A stretch of DNA of 64,000 nucleotides from Citrobacter sp. FP75 (GTDB lineage: Bacteria > Pseudomonadota > Gammaproteobacteria > Enterobacterales > Enterobacteriaceae). The translations under genes were made by a program, and so were the position numbers. The stretch lies in assembly GCF_018342065.1 (NCBI RefSeq), contig NZ_JAFDOE010000004.1:233957-297956 (forward strand), written 5' to 3'. Of this stretch, positions 11,792-21,901 are shown piece by piece (the first letter of the stretch is position 1; every line of letters starts with the position of its first letter). The notes under the pieces were generated by a model. It saw nothing but the letters and a program-made list of their open reading frames with translations, was not told the DNA's origin and did not search any database.

Positions 11792-11801
11792 TTGCTTTTA
11801 A

Positions 11802-13409
11802 TTATTCGACAGAGACGTTTTCGAAGTGGTGCTTACCTAATGGATCAACCACATAGCCTTTGACTTCTTTACGCACTGGCTCATACACGGTGGAGTGAGC
11901 GATGATCAGCGCAGGCGCCTGGTCATGCATCACTACCTGAGCCTGTTTGTACAGTTCAATACGCTTGTTGTGGTCGTCGGTCGCACGCGCCGGTTGAATC
12001 AGGTCCTCAAACGGCTTGTAGCACCAGCGAGAATAGTTGGAACCGTCTTTTGCCGCCGCGCAGCTGAACAACGTAGCGAAGAAGTTATCCGGGTCCCCAT
12101 TGTCGCCGGTCCAGCCCATCATGACAGCCTGATGCTCGCCCGCTTTCGCACGCTTGAGGTACTCGCCCCACTCGTAGGTCACGATTTTGGCCTGTACGCC
12201 GATCTTCGCCCAGTCAGCCTGAATCATCTCTGCCATACGGCGAGCGTTCGGGTTGTACGGACGCTGTACCGGCATCGCCCACAGCTCAACGGTGAAGCCT
12301 TTGTCCTGGCCCGCTTCTTTCAGCAGCGCTTTAGCTTTTTCCGGATCGTAGGTGTAGTCCTTAACATCGTCGTTATAGCCCCACATGGTTGGCGGGATCA
12401 GGTTTTTCGCGGCAACGCCAGCGCCCTGGTAAACCGCTTTGATGATCGCCTCTTTGTTCACCGCGTAGGTCAACGCCTGACGCACCTTCACGTCATCAAA
12501 CGGTTTTTTCTCGGTATTGAAGGACAGGTAACCCACGTTCAGGCCCGCCTGCTCCATCAGGTTGAGGTTTTTGTCCTGTTTCATGCGTGCGATGTCCGCC
12601 GGGTTCGGGTACGGCATTACCTGGCATTCATTCTTCTGCAACTTGGCGTAACGCACGGAAGCGTCAGGCGTAATGGAGAAGACCAGACGGTCAATCTGCG
12701 GCTTGGTGCCCCAGTAGCCCGGGAACGCTTTATACAGAATACGCGAGTCTTTCTGGTACTGCTGCAGCTGGAATGGGCCGGTACCGATTGGGTTCAGGTC
12801 GACTTTCTCCGGGGAGCCCGCTTTCAGCATGTTGTCAGCATATTCTTTGGAGAGAATAGAGGCGAAGTCCATCGCCAGATCCGCCAGGAAAGGTGCTTCC
12901 GGGCGAGTCAGCACGAACTGAACGGTGTTGTCGTCGACTTTCTTCACTTCGCTAATCAGGTCTTGCAGGCCCATGCCTTCAAAGTATTCATAGCTGCCGC
13001 CAGAGACTTTATGATACGGGTTCTGCGCGTTTTTCTGACGATCGAAGGAGAAGACGATATCGTCGGCGTTCATGTCACGCGTCGGTTTGAAATCTTTGTT
13101 GTCCTGCCACTTCACGCCCTGGCGCAGATGGAAGGTATAGGTTTTACCGTCTTCGCTGATTTCCCACTTCTCAGCAAGGCCCGGGATCACTTCAGTCGTA
13201 CCGGTTTTGAACTCAACCAGGCGGTTATAGATCGGTACGGAGCTGGCATCATAGGTTGTGCCAGAAGTAAAAAGCTGTGGGTTAAAGCCTTCAGGAGATC
13301 CTTCTGAACAATAAACCAGAGTTTTAGCCTGTACGCTTGCCGCGACGGTCATAGCCACCAGGCTCAGACCAAGCTTCAGCATCCCTGACTTCTTCAAGGA
13401 AATACTCAT
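11802..13409 (-). CDS. dppA: Periplasmic dipeptide-binding protein DppA
   Basis: Captures dipeptides in the periplasm, delivers them to DppBCDF, also binds haem and serves dipeptide chemotaxis through Tap in E. coli. 535 aa with a signal peptide ending ASVQA before KTLVYCSEGSPEGFNPQ, then a class 5 solute-binding fold. The start MSISLKKSGML at 13409 has GGAG upstream. The leader contains a CA-rich stretch expected to pair with the small RNA GcvB. First gene of the dpp operon. Confidence 0.97.
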   Translation of the reverse strand: MSISLKKSGMLKLGLSLVAMTVAASVQAKTLVYCSEGSPEGFNPQLFTSGTTYDASSVPIYNRLVEFKTGTTEVIPGLAEKWEISEDGKTYTFHLRQGVKWQDNKDFKPTRDMNADDIVFSFDRQKNAQNPYHKVSGGSYEYFEGMGLQDLISEVKKVDDNTVQFVLTRPEAPFLADLAMDFASILSKEYADNMLKAGSPEKVDLNPIGTGPFQLQQYQKDSRILYKAFPGYWGTKPQIDRLVFSITPDASVRYAKLQKNECQVMPYPNPADIARMKQDKNLNLMEQAGLNVGYLSFNTEKKPFDDVKVRQALTYAVNKEAIIKAVYQGAGVAAKNLIPPTMWGYNDDVKDYTYDPEKAKALLKEAGQDKGFTVELWAMPVQRPYNPNARRMAEMIQADWAKIGVQAKIVTYEWGEYLKRAKAGEHQAVMMGWTGDNGDPDNFFATLFSCAAAKDGSNYSRWCYKPFEDLIQPARATDDHNKRIELYKQAQVVMHDQAPALIIAHSTVYEPVRKEVKGYVVDPLGKHHFENVSVE

Positions 13410-13418
13410 TCTTCTGCT

Positions 13419-13442
13419 CCAAATGTGATGTTTGTTGTTTTA
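13419..13442 (-). promoter_or_regulatory. CA-rich GcvB pairing region in dppA leader
   Basis: On the minus strand the leader reads AAACAACAAACATCACA just before the Shine-Dalgarno GGAG. Known GcvB targets (dppA, oppA) carry such C/A-rich segments that pair with the GcvB R1 region. The site is seen; the pairing is inferred from E. coli and Salmonella work. Confidence 0.65.
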
Positions 13443-14021
13443 CCCTTTGCAGTGGGTTTGCACCGCCTGGCCTTTTTTGTTTTTTACCCGGCCGGGTCGG
13501 CGTTAAGAGGATGGGGATTCCGTTCACATAAGCGACTGAGTTGCAGTGCGGATTCTCCATGAAATGCCCCTCATGCCCTACAATCTGTCAACAGAATGTG
13601 AAAACGTCAATACAGGTAACCGCGATTTACACCAACGGTGAGAATTGGCAAACAAAGATTAAAAAAAGTGCAGAGGGGCATTTTCAGCAGGGAAATTTGT
13701 GCTACGCGGCCTATACCAGAATAAATATCTTCATATTTAGCAACATTTAGTGATTAACATTTATGCAAAATATGAAAATTTTCTTAATACATGCTGCATA
13801 TCTGAGCGATTAATGCCATGAACGTTAAAGCGCACAGCGGAAAATGCCAGGTTCAGCCATAAGTAGCGCAAAAAAAGTTTCAAGCAAATATAAAAAAAGA
13901 CAATGGAATATGTCACAGAATCGTTAACAGACAGTGGGAAGTGGTAGACAATTTTTGCAGATAAAATGAAGGTCAGTTCTTACCCCCGGAGGTTCTCATC
14001 CTCTTGGGCTTCAAATGCAAA
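13443..14021. other. Non-coding region between dppA leader and proK
   Basis: About 580 nt without a convincing gene. The part nearest dppA must hold its promoter and leader (in E. coli the leader is about 165 nt); TTGACG and TTGACA sequences occur on the minus strand near 13590-13615, but I could not settle the -10 element. The half near proK is AT-rich and shows nothing else I recognise. Confidence 0.5.
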
Positions 14022-14047
14022 AAACCCTGCTCGTTGAGCAGGGTTTT
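14022..14047 (-). terminator. Terminator of proK
   Basis: AAACCCTGCTC and GAGCAGGGTTT with loop GTT, followed on the minus strand by TTTTTGCA. It begins 6 nt after the tRNA 3' end. Confidence 0.85.
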
Positions 14048-14052
14048 AAATT

Positions 14053-14129
<77 letters not shown>

Positions 14130-14141
14130 AATGCGGGGCGC

Positions 14142-14170
14142 ATCTTACTGCTCAGGTGCACGCCCGTCAA
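14142..14170 (-). promoter_or_regulatory. Sigma70 promoter of proK
   Basis: Minus-strand TTGACG, 17-bp spacer, TAAGAT, then a GC-rich discriminator (GCGCCCC) typical of stringently controlled stable-RNA promoters. Confidence 0.75.
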
Positions 14171-14220
14171 TCCCTTAGTATCAAAATGCCATTCGATCGG
14201 CGAGAAAGTCAGCAGGCCTG

Positions 14221-15912
14221 TTACTGAGCCGCTGCTTTCTTCCAGTCCGGAACTTTGCACCAGTTATTATTCTCGTTAATACCGCCGTTTGGCGAGGTAT
14301 AACCGAGGCAACCCAAAATGGTGTCGTACAGTTCAACATGACGACGCGGCACCTTCATATCCGCCTCTTGCTTCAGGTGAGCAAACGCCTTCGCGTGATC
14401 GGGGTCTTCCAGATACCTGTCAGACATCCACACCATCATAGGTACGCGGAACTGCTCTGGCGGCGCCATTTTACGCGGCGTACCGTGCAGGTGTTCACGC
14501 TCGTTAATCGACTCACCGTGGTCGGCGGCATAGAACACGATCGCTTTCTTATCGCGCAGTTGATCAAACACTTTGGTAATAAAGTGATCGACATAAGTCA
14601 CCGAATTGTCGAAAGAGTTAATCATCTGGGCTTTAGAACAACCGCTATCGACATCCACACACTCTGGCTTCCACTGCGCATAATCACGGGTGTAGCGCTG
14701 CGTGTAGTTAAAATGCGAGCCTTTAGTATGCAGAATAATCAGATGTTTACCGCTGTCATTCTGCTTTAAGGATTGCTGCATTTCGGTGATCAGCAGCATA
14801 TCGTCAACCGTTTTGCCGCGGTTACGCGGCTCTGCGCCAATCTGTTCACGATAGGCGATGTTTTCAGCCATGGTGTTGCTGTAGAACCACATTTCGCTTT
14901 GCATCGCGTACAGATCGGTTTTAAATCCTAACTGACCAAGCACGGAAAAGACGTTTTGTTCTTTCAGCGTACGCTGCGGATTTTCCTCTGCCCCGCCTTC
15001 ACGAACGAACATGCAGCGCAGCGAAAGCTTGGTCGCGGTATCACAGGAATATCCACGGAAGGCCGCCAGGTTTTTCTCCTGAGCCAGTCTTGGCGTGGTG
15101 TTTCGCTCGTAGCCAAAAATGCCCATATGATCCCAGCGCGTGGTTTCACCAATAATAAACACGACATAGGTGTCGTCGAGGTTTTTGGGTGCAACGTAGG
15201 TGAACTTCTTCGCCGGGTTCATCAGCGATTTGTTATCTGAAGACTCATCAACCTGCGCCCAGGCATACAGCCCTAGCGCGGAGAGCCAGTTTGACGGCAG
15301 ATAGGAGTTCGCCACGACGCCACCGTAGCTGGGTAAATCGATGCCTGTTTCGCGCTCCACGGATTTCTGCTGCATGCTGAGCAGGCGAATCGGCACCCAC
15401 ACCATCAGGCCAGCCAATAAAACCGCCGCCACGCTACGCCATCTCATGCCAGGTGTACGAATCTGTCTCATCAGGGTATAGCGGCAACGGTTACTCCAAA
15501 TCAGAACCAACGGTAAAATACTTACCGAAACCAGCCATACGATAAAATGCCAGCCGACGACTTCTTTTGATAAATCAATGTCCGTGGTCATTACGGAGGC
15601 AATAATACCGTAGCCAATCACCACATTCAGGAACGTCATATAATAGCTGGCGCCAGCAGAGCAGAGCACCACAAGGGTTGCCAGTACACGCCAGGCGCGT
15701 CGGCCAAATAAAGAGAGAAGACGGAGTAAAAAGAAAGTCACCAGCACCGTGCCAGCTAATTCAACAACCGCAGAGAGTCCTTTCCAGACGGTGAACTCGT
15801 GCGCATATCCGCCAAAGCGACGGAAAAATACAGCACAGTTCATAAACAAACCGATATAGATTGCCAGCAAGAAACTGAGTTTCTGCTGCGTCATCGACTT
15901 AATGTATCTCAT
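14221..15912 (-). CDS. eptB: Kdo2-lipid A phosphoethanolamine transferase EptB
   Basis: Inner-membrane enzyme that adds phosphoethanolamine to the outer Kdo residue of lipopolysaccharide. 563 aa from [14 protein letters not shown], with about five N-terminal helices and a periplasmic sulfatase-fold domain. The nucleophile region [10 protein letters not shown], the HTKGSHFNY segment and the metal-binding ADHGES motif are intact. Longer in-frame readings to 16068 are rejected because they add a non-conserved basic stretch. In E. coli it is induced by sigmaE and repressed by the small RNA MgrR; I did not confirm those sites. Confidence 0.94.
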   Translation of the reverse strand: MRYIKSMTQQKLSFLLAIYIGLFMNCAVFFRRFGGYAHEFTVWKGLSAVVELAGTVLVTFFLLRLLSLFGRRAWRVLATLVVLCSAGASYYMTFLNVVIGYGIIASVMTTDIDLSKEVVGWHFIVWLVSVSILPLVLIWSNRCRYTLMRQIRTPGMRWRSVAAVLLAGLMVWVPIRLLSMQQKSVERETGIDLPSYGGVVANSYLPSNWLSALGLYAWAQVDESSDNKSLMNPAKKFTYVAPKNLDDTYVVFIIGETTRWDHMGIFGYERNTTPRLAQEKNLAAFRGYSCDTATKLSLRCMFVREGGAEENPQRTLKEQNVFSVLGQLGFKTDLYAMQSEMWFYSNTMAENIAYREQIGAEPRNRGKTVDDMLLITEMQQSLKQNDSGKHLIILHTKGSHFNYTQRYTRDYAQWKPECVDVDSGCSKAQMINSFDNSVTYVDHFITKVFDQLRDKKAIVFYAADHGESINEREHLHGTPRKMAPPEQFRVPMMVWMSDRYLEDPDHAKAFAHLKQEADMKVPRRHVELYDTILGCLGYTSPNGGINENNNWCKVPDWKKAAAQ

Positions 15913-16070
15913 GCAAACAAACCCTGGGAATCGGGATAAAGACACCCTGTGCAAAGGCCTGTCAGGCCAAACAGGGGAAAAGTGCGACAAGTGCAGATAA
16001 TAAGAAAATTCTACAGCGCGGGTAAGTAGACCACAGGAGGGGGCAAAAGTGCTTATAGAGAATGACAATG

Positions 16071-16098
16071 GCGCATATATTTTTGTAAATATATGCGC
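16071..16098. repeat. Perfect 12-bp inverted repeat between yhjX and eptB
   Basis: GCGCATATATTT (16071-16082) and AAATATATGCGC (16087-16098) with loop TTGT. It lies 27 nt beyond the yhjX stop and about 160 nt upstream of eptB, both on the minus strand. It lacks a T-run on either side, so it may be an mRNA end-stabilising hairpin or a protein site. Confidence 0.6.
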
Positions 16099-16125
16099 CC
16101 GGTATTAATCAGACTACTAATAGGT

Positions 16126-17328
16126 TTAGGCGTGCGCCTCGGTATATACGCTACGTTGTGGCTGACGAATGGTGGTAGACAGCGCCAGCGAAATGATTAA
16201 CAGCGCGAAGATAACGCAGAAGGTCACGTAGAACCCGCCAAACAGCGAGGCAATGATTGAACCGCAAATGCTGCCAATCCCGAAGCCCAAGTAAATAACA
16301 CCGTAGTTTTTCGCCAGATTATTCAGGCCGAAGAACTCACTCACCAGCGACGGGAACACGGTAATCGTGCCGCCAAAGTTAAAGGCCACACAGGCAATCG
16401 CCGCAAAGAAAGTCGCTTCGTTCAGCGGAGCAAACAACAGCGCCGCCATACCGACCAGCGAGACAACCTGACCAATGGTGATAACGCGAATACGGGAAAT
16501 CTTGTCGGACAGAATACCCAGCACCAGACGACCTGACAGGTTGGCGATAGAAATCACCGTTACCGCATTGGCTGCCGTCGCCACATCCATATGCGCCAGG
16601 CTTTGTGCGATGTCTTTCGCCACGCCAATCACATACAGCCCGCTCATACATGCTGTCAGGAACATCACCGCCAGCATCCAGTACTGTGGTTTACGCATGG
16701 ATTGCGCCAGAGTGTAGTCATTCTCTACTACACCGTTCACCATTTTAACTTCCTGATTTGGTGCATCTTTCATCAGCGTAGAACCAAAAACAATCATCAC
16801 CAGCACAATTGCGCCCCAGATAACAAAGGTCTTTTCCAGCCCGACGGTTTCCAGCAGATGGCTGTCAATAAATTTGAAGCCGAGACTACCCAAACCATAA
16901 GAGCCGATAGCAAAAGCGGAAATCAGCCCTTTACGCTCAGGGAACCATTTTACGCAGTTAGAAAGCGTTAACAGGTAGCCTGCGCCGTCCGCCAGCCCGA
17001 CCAGCACGCCCGCGCTCAGCCACAGCATAATCAGACTGTCAGAGTGCGCCGTTAAGAAGAAGCCCACGCCCAGCAGGATACCGGACGCCATGGTGACGCG
17101 CTTCACGCCAAAGCGTTCCTGAAGTTTCCCGGCGACGGAAGAAGAGATTGCCAGACCCAGACTCAGCAGACCAAAGGAGAAAGCGACCTGACTGACCGGC
17201 GCATCCAGCTTCGAAGAGAGCGCGCCATTGAACAGGCTCCAGGTATAAACCGAACCTAAGGCAAATTGGGTGATGATGGTGCCGATCAGGGTCAGCCACC
17301 GGGTACGCTGATAATCAGAAGTTTTCAT
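16126..17328 (-). CDS. yhjX: MFS transporter YhjX (pyruvate-responsive)
   Basis: Twelve-helix major facilitator protein, 400 aa from MKTSDYQRTRWLTL. An upstream in-frame extension to 17412 is rejected; it would cover the regulatory repeats, and 17328 has AGGAATACTGCC before it and matches the E. coli start. E. coli YhjX is the main target of the pyruvate-sensing YpdA/YpdB two-component system and is thought to handle pyruvate or a related acid. The matching YpdB boxes lie upstream here, so this control is probably conserved. Confidence 0.93.
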   Translation of the reverse strand: MKTSDYQRTRWLTLIGTIITQFALGSVYTWSLFNGALSSKLDAPVSQVAFSFGLLSLGLAISSSVAGKLQERFGVKRVTMASGILLGVGFFLTAHSDSLIMLWLSAGVLVGLADGAGYLLTLSNCVKWFPERKGLISAFAIGSYGLGSLGFKFIDSHLLETVGLEKTFVIWGAIVLVMIVFGSTLMKDAPNQEVKMVNGVVENDYTLAQSMRKPQYWMLAVMFLTACMSGLYVIGVAKDIAQSLAHMDVATAANAVTVISIANLSGRLVLGILSDKISRIRVITIGQVVSLVGMAALLFAPLNEATFFAAIACVAFNFGGTITVFPSLVSEFFGLNNLAKNYGVIYLGFGIGSICGSIIASLFGGFYVTFCVIFALLIISLALSTTIRQPQRSVYTEAHA

Positions 17329-17410
17329 GGCAGTATTCCTGCATAAACAAAAGGGGAAATTCTCTGCCGACAACCATACCGAAGTGCACTTTTGACCTGG
17401 GGAAAACGGC

Positions 17411-17441
17411 ATGAAGTGCCATCAGAACGGAATGAAATGCC
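17411..17441 (-). promoter_or_regulatory. Tandem YpdB binding boxes of yhjX
   Basis: Minus-strand direct repeat GGCATTTCAT (17432-17441) and GGCACTTCAT (17411-17420) separated by 11 nt. This is the reported YpdB motif GGCATTTCAT-N11-GGCATTTCAT with one change in the promoter-proximal copy. Confidence 0.85.
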
Positions 17442-17578
17442 TGGATTGCGGAATGAATGACGAGACAAAAAGTCAGAGGACTGATTTTTTTCGCACAAGT
17501 GAGTACACGCTATCACTGAGATGCGTGTGATTATTGATCTGAATATGTAACACGGTTGTTTTATTTACGCATGCCGCG

Positions 17579-18286
17579 TTAAAATTTAGCGCTCACTCCC
17601 ATGGTGTACATATAGTCACTGTTATTGGTGCTATTTTCCGCCTGGGAGAGCGCTGCGTACGCTGCCATGTGCGGATTGAGCAGCATATCGGCGCCCACGG
17701 TAACGTCCAGCCAGTTGCCGTCCTGGCTCGCCGCCGTCATCCGACTGAGACCCGACTGCGCCTTCCAGATATTCTCGCCAAACTGCTGGTTATAGCTGAT
17801 TTGCGCCCACGGTCGAACATCGCCAAACTGCGAATCGACTCGCCAGCCTAAAGTGCTGACGCTGGCATGCCATAAAGGATCGGTCTGCGTGACGGACGTC
17901 GCACTGTCGCCAAATTCGTTATAGGTAGACGTTGCCGAACCGTCATAATGCACGGCAGCGACCGGGCCGGTCGTTACCTGTCTGGACACGGGGAAATTCC
18001 AGCCCATACTCATACCGCTGGTCGCATCCAGGGTCGTTTGGTCCGCCAGGTTCACCACGGGACCCGCCACGTTCTGTGTGGAACGAATGCGTTCTTCAAG
18101 TACGTCGTTATAGCGTGGTTGGTGATCGCTGTCCCATGTATAACGTTCAGCCGTATGACCTGACATAGCATCAACGATATATTCTTGTTGCCAGCCATAG
18201 GCCATATTGGTAGACAGCGCACAGACTAGGCCGCTCACCAGAAGGCTGAACCTCTGGCGACCACTACTGTTTCTTATAATCATCAA
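17579..18286 (-). CDS. yhjY: Autotransporter beta-domain-like outer-membrane protein YhjY
   Basis: 235-aa exported protein. The N-terminus MMIIRNSSGRQRF precedes a hydrophobic signal segment ending near NMAYG. The rest is rich in alternating aromatic and polar strands and ends in MGVSAKF, a C-terminal phenylalanine as in outer-membrane barrels, and resembles the C-terminal half of an autotransporter beta domain without a passenger. E. coli YhjY (about 232 aa) has the same layout; its function is unknown. Divergent from tag. Confidence 0.85.
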   Translation of the reverse strand: MMIIRNSSGRQRFSLLVSGLVCALSTNMAYGWQQEYIVDAMSGHTAERYTWDSDHQPRYNDVLEERIRSTQNVAGPVVNLADQTTLDATSGMSMGWNFPVSRQVTTGPVAAVHYDGSATSTYNEFGDSATSVTQTDPLWHASVSTLGWRVDSQFGDVRPWAQISYNQQFGENIWKAQSGLSRMTAASQDGNWLDVTVGADMLLNPHMAAYAALSQAENSTNNSDYMYTMGVSAKF

Positions 18287-18440
18287 CGCGACTCCAGAAA
18301 AGAGCCGAATTCGGCGATATTATTGTCATTGTGTGAAGGATACCGGGCCATCAGCCCTGTATTAAATATTGTCTTTTTAGCGGGCGCGTCAAGGCGAGCC
18401 GAATGAAATTTTTACGCCAGTAAAAACAGCGAGGAAGAAT

Positions 18441-19022
18441 ATGCAGCGTTGCGGCTGGGTCAGTCAGGATCCACTATACATTGCCTATCACGACAAGGAG
18501 TGGGGCGTCCCCGAAACCGACGGTCAAAAGCTGTTCGAGATGATCTGCCTGGAGGGCCAGCAGGCGGGATTATCCTGGATAACCGTGCTTAAAAAACGAG
18601 AAAACTACCGCCATGCATTTCACCATTTCGATCCTGTCGCCGTTGCAGCGATGACCGAAGACGATGTGGAAAGGCTGGTGCTGGATGCCGGTATTATTCG
18701 TCATCGCGGTAAAATACAGGCCATTATCGGCAACGCGCGAGCATATCTGGCGATGGCGCAAAACGGTGAGCCGTTTAGCGAGTTTGTCTGGTCATTCGTG
18801 GATAACCAACCGCAGCTGACGCGCGCCGCCAGCCTGAGCGACATTCCCACCTCAACCCCTGCGTCTGACGCGCTCTCCAAAGCATTAAAAAAACGCGGGT
18901 TTAAGTTTGTCGGCACCACCATCTGTTACTCCTTTATGCAGGCATGTGGCCTGGTCAACGACCATGTCACCGACTGTATTTGCTACCCAGGGGGGCAACA
19001 TGATTCGCCAATCAACGCCTGA
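18441..19022 (+). CDS. tag: 3-methyladenine DNA glycosylase I (Tag)
   Basis: Constitutive base-excision repair enzyme that removes 3-methyladenine. 193 aa against 187 in E. coli. The zinc snap residues Cys4 and His17 (MQRCGWVSQ, AYHDKEWG) and the C-terminal His and Cys (NDHVTDCICYPG) are present, as is the substrate pocket region EMICLEGQQAGLSW. The C-terminus has a few extra residues ([10 protein letters not shown]) that overlap the start of yiaC by 23 nt. Confidence 0.96.
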   Translation: MQRCGWVSQDPLYIAYHDKEWGVPETDGQKLFEMICLEGQQAGLSWITVLKKRENYRHAFHHFDPVAVAAMTEDDVERLVLDAGIIRHRGKIQAIIGNARAYLAMAQNGEPFSEFVWSFVDNQPQLTRAASLSDIPTSTPASDALSKALKKRGFKFVGTTICYSFMQACGLVNDHVTDCICYPGGQHDSPINA

Positions 19023-19440
19023 CGATCTGGCACCGATTCTGGCGCTGTGGATGGAAAGCACAATTTATGCCCATCCGTTTATCGAAGAACGCTACTGGCG
19101 CGAGAGTGAGCCCATCGTGCGCGACGTCTACATGCCCGCCGCACAAACCTGGGTTTGGGAAGAAAAAGGCGAGCTAAAAGGCTTTGCCAGCGTAATGGAA
19201 GAGCGTTTTTTGGGCGCGCTGTTTGTGGCACCAGCGGCGATCAGAAATGGGATCGGCAAAGCGCTGGTGCAGCATGTCCAGCAGCACTTTCCGTTACTCA
19301 GCCTTGAGGTCTATCAGAAGAATCAATCGGCGGTAAATTTCTACCATGCGCTGGGTTTTCGTATTGAAGACAGCGCATGGCAGGAAGAAACACATCATCC
19401 CACGTGGATTATGAACTGGCAGGCGGATCAAACGCCGTAA
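19000..19440 (+). CDS. yiaC: GNAT acetyltransferase YiaC
   Basis: 146-aa GNAT-fold N-acetyltransferase; the E. coli homologue acetylates protein lysines. The start [10 protein letters not shown] at 19000 is set by the strong GGGGGG just upstream and by family length; it overlaps the tag reading frame by 23 nt. The acetyl-CoA loop region is [12 protein letters not shown] and the C-terminal [13 protein letters not shown] motif is typical. Its 3' end overlaps the convergent bisC gene by 32 nt. Confidence 0.92.
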   Translation: MIRQSTPDDLAPILALWMESTIYAHPFIEERYWRESEPIVRDVYMPAAQTWVWEEKGELKGFASVMEERFLGALFVAPAAIRNGIGKALVQHVQQHFPLLSLEVYQKNQSAVNFYHALGFRIEDSAWQEETHHPTWIMNWQADQTP

Positions 19441-21742
19441 GCGTCAGCGCAGGGCCAGTGTATTTTTCCAGCCACGCCAGCGCAGTGTTGCCCGCGCAGC
19501 CATTCCCCAGCCTCGAGCTGGGGAGATCTTTGGTCAGCACGTTTACGGCACCATTTTTACACATACCATTGGCAGCGAGATCCAAATCAGGCCAGGCACC
19601 TTCATGAATACAGATAACGCCAGGTTTGATGCCAGCCGTCACCACCGCCCCCGCCAGTACTTGTCCACGCCGATTCCACACCCTGACCGTGTCGCCATCC
19701 GCAATGCCCCGTGCTTTTGCATCCTGCGGGTGGATCGTCACCGGCTCGCGATCCGCCACCGCATACTGCTCGCGTAACGCGCTGTAATTCAGTTGACTGT
19801 GCAAACGGTGCGCCGGATGAGCGGAAAGCAGCTGTAACTGATCCGGCTCGGCATTGCCAAACCACTCATCCGGCTCCAGCCACATTGGATGTCCCGCACA
19901 ATCCGCATAGCCGTAACCGGCAATCTTTTGCGAGAAGATTTCGATTTTGCCACTGTCCGTTTTCAGCGGATGCGCCTGTGGGTCGCGACGAAAATCAGCA
20001 AAGCGAATAAACTGCGCATTGGCGGAATTTTCCGGCATTTCGATAAGCTGATTAGCTTGCCAGAACGTCGTGAAAGGCGGCAGCGTCACCTGCTGACTGG
20101 CCCCACGCTGCCCGGCAATATTGTAAAAAGTCGCCAGCCATTCCAGCTCGCTTTTGCCTTCGGTAAACCGCTCATACCCGCCCTGCTCCCAGCGTTCACT
20201 CAGCCCGGCAAAAACATCAAAATCATTGCGCGCTTCACCCTGCGGCGGAACCACCTGCTTCATCGGCACCAGGTGCTGGTTGCTATAATCACCGGTCATG
20301 GTGAGATCGTTGCGCTCAAAAGAGGTGGTTGCGGGCAATACGATATCGGCATGCTTCGCCGCAGCGGTCCAGAAACACTCTGAGATCACCACCAGTTCCG
20401 GCTTTTGCCAGGCGCGTATCAGACGATTGGTGTCCTGATGATGGGTAAAGTTTGCCCCGCCCGCCCACCACAGCATACGGATGTCCGGGAAATGGCGGTC
20501 CATACCGTTGTGCTGGTAAAAACCGCCGGGATTCTCCAGCGCTTCGACAATGCGCGCCACCGGGATTTTATCCACCGCATCGGTGCCGTCTTTTACGCTG
20601 CCCTGCATTGAAGCCAGCACCGCCGCACGACGGGTCGGATTGCCGCCGTTAGCAAAATGGTACGACAACCCAAATCCACCGCCAGGCGTGCCGATTTGCC
20701 CGAGCATGGCGGCCAGCGTGACGATCATCCAGTGCTTTTGTTCACCATACTGCTGGCGCTGCATGCCCCATCCGGCCATTAACATAGTGGTATGCTGGTG
20801 AAAAATTTCCGCAAGTTCGCGTATTTTCGCTGCGGGTATGCCGCAAATCTCCGCAGCCCACTCTGCCGTTTTTGCGATATCGTCAGATTTACCCAGCAGA
20901 TACTCGGCAAACCGATCATAGCCGGTGGTACAGCGGGCAAGAAACGCCTCGTCGTGCCAGCCGTTTTCCACCAGCGTATGCGCGATGCCCAACATCAGCG
21001 CCACGTCGGTTCCCATATGCGGGGCGATCCACTCCATCTTATCGCCAAAGAATTCGACGCTTTCCGATCGCATCGGATCGATACAGATCAAACGCTTGCC
21101 GCTGTCGCGCAAAGCCTCAAAGTAAGCGAGACCCTGTTCGTCGGAGGCATTCCAGGCAATCTTCAGGGTATTGAGTGGGTTAGCGCTCCATAGCACCACC
21201 ACATCGCTGTGTTCCAGCACTACAGGCCAGCTGGTCTGCTGCTGATAGACTTCGTTCCCGCCCACCACGTACGGCATGATGGCCTGCGCCGCGCCCGTTG
21301 AGTAATCACCCAGATGACTGGTATAACCGCCCGCCAGCGCCATATAACGCTGCAGCAGGGTCGCGGCTTTGTGTAACACACCGTTCGAACGCCAGCCGTA
21401 GGATCCGGCAAAAATTGAGGCCGGACCGTAGCTGTCGCGAATGCGTTTATGCTGCGTATGGATAAGATTCAGCGCCTCATCCCAACTGACGCGAACAAAT
21501 TCATCCTGCCCGCGCGCGCCCTGTGGGTTCTCCGGCGAGGCGAGAAAGCCTTTACGCACCATCGGAAAACGCACCCGCGTTTTACTGTGTACCTGGTCGC
21601 GCACCACGGTCTGCAACGAGTTGGGTTGTGAGGTGGGCAGCGCCCCACGAGAAGAGAAAACGGTCTCACCGTCGGTCTCGACGAGAATAGGTCCCCAGTG
21701 GGCGGCGGTTAACACCGAGTCGTGTGCGGGTGAATTAGCCAA
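19409..21742 (-). CDS. bisC: Biotin sulfoxide reductase BisC
   Basis: Molybdopterin enzyme of the DMSO/TMAO reductase family that reduces biotin sulfoxide, and in E. coli also free methionine S-sulfoxide. 777 aa, full length, without a Tat signal peptide, so cytoplasmic. The molybdenum-ligand serine lies in the region [11 protein letters not shown], and motifs [11 protein letters not shown] and [14 protein letters not shown] are intact. It reads against yiaC and overlaps it by 32 nt at the 3' end. Confidence 0.95.
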   Translation of the reverse strand: MANSPAHDSVLTAAHWGPILVETDGETVFSSRGALPTSQPNSLQTVVRDQVHSKTRVRFPMVRKGFLASPENPQGARGQDEFVRVSWDEALNLIHTQHKRIRDSYGPASIFAGSYGWRSNGVLHKAATLLQRYMALAGGYTSHLGDYSTGAAQAIMPYVVGGNEVYQQQTSWPVVLEHSDVVVLWSANPLNTLKIAWNASDEQGLAYFEALRDSGKRLICIDPMRSESVEFFGDKMEWIAPHMGTDVALMLGIAHTLVENGWHDEAFLARCTTGYDRFAEYLLGKSDDIAKTAEWAAEICGIPAAKIRELAEIFHQHTTMLMAGWGMQRQQYGEQKHWMIVTLAAMLGQIGTPGGGFGLSYHFANGGNPTRRAAVLASMQGSVKDGTDAVDKIPVARIVEALENPGGFYQHNGMDRHFPDIRMLWWAGGANFTHHQDTNRLIRAWQKPELVVISECFWTAAAKHADIVLPATTSFERNDLTMTGDYSNQHLVPMKQVVPPQGEARNDFDVFAGLSERWEQGGYERFTEGKSELEWLATFYNIAGQRGASQQVTLPPFTTFWQANQLIEMPENSANAQFIRFADFRRDPQAHPLKTDSGKIEIFSQKIAGYGYADCAGHPMWLEPDEWFGNAEPDQLQLLSAHPAHRLHSQLNYSALREQYAVADREPVTIHPQDAKARGIADGDTVRVWNRRGQVLAGAVVTAGIKPGVICIHEGAWPDLDLAANGMCKNGAVNVLTKDLPSSRLGNGCAGNTALAWLEKYTGPALTLTAFDPPASS

Positions 21743-21901
21743 AATGGCGCTCCTGAATGCGATGTGACGGCTTATTTATTATGCCGTTCAATGTTACTTA
21801 CAAATTTCAGAGTCTTCCCTGGAATTTTCTTCATGTTCACACGTCATAATCAACCGCCACGGTCGCTGTGGTAAAGAATAAAAAGTCATTAAGGAATTAA
21901 G

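Noticed and set aside
11895-13307. 470-codon open frame antisense to dppA
   Set aside because: It mirrors the codon structure of dppA on the other strand, has no RBS, and its translation is rich in Arg, His and Val without any domain. dppA is certain.
13555-13566. Single GCATTTCAT sequence (minus strand) in the dppA upstream region resembling a YpdB box
   Set aside because: Only one copy is present; YpdB needs two copies 11 nt apart. Probably chance.
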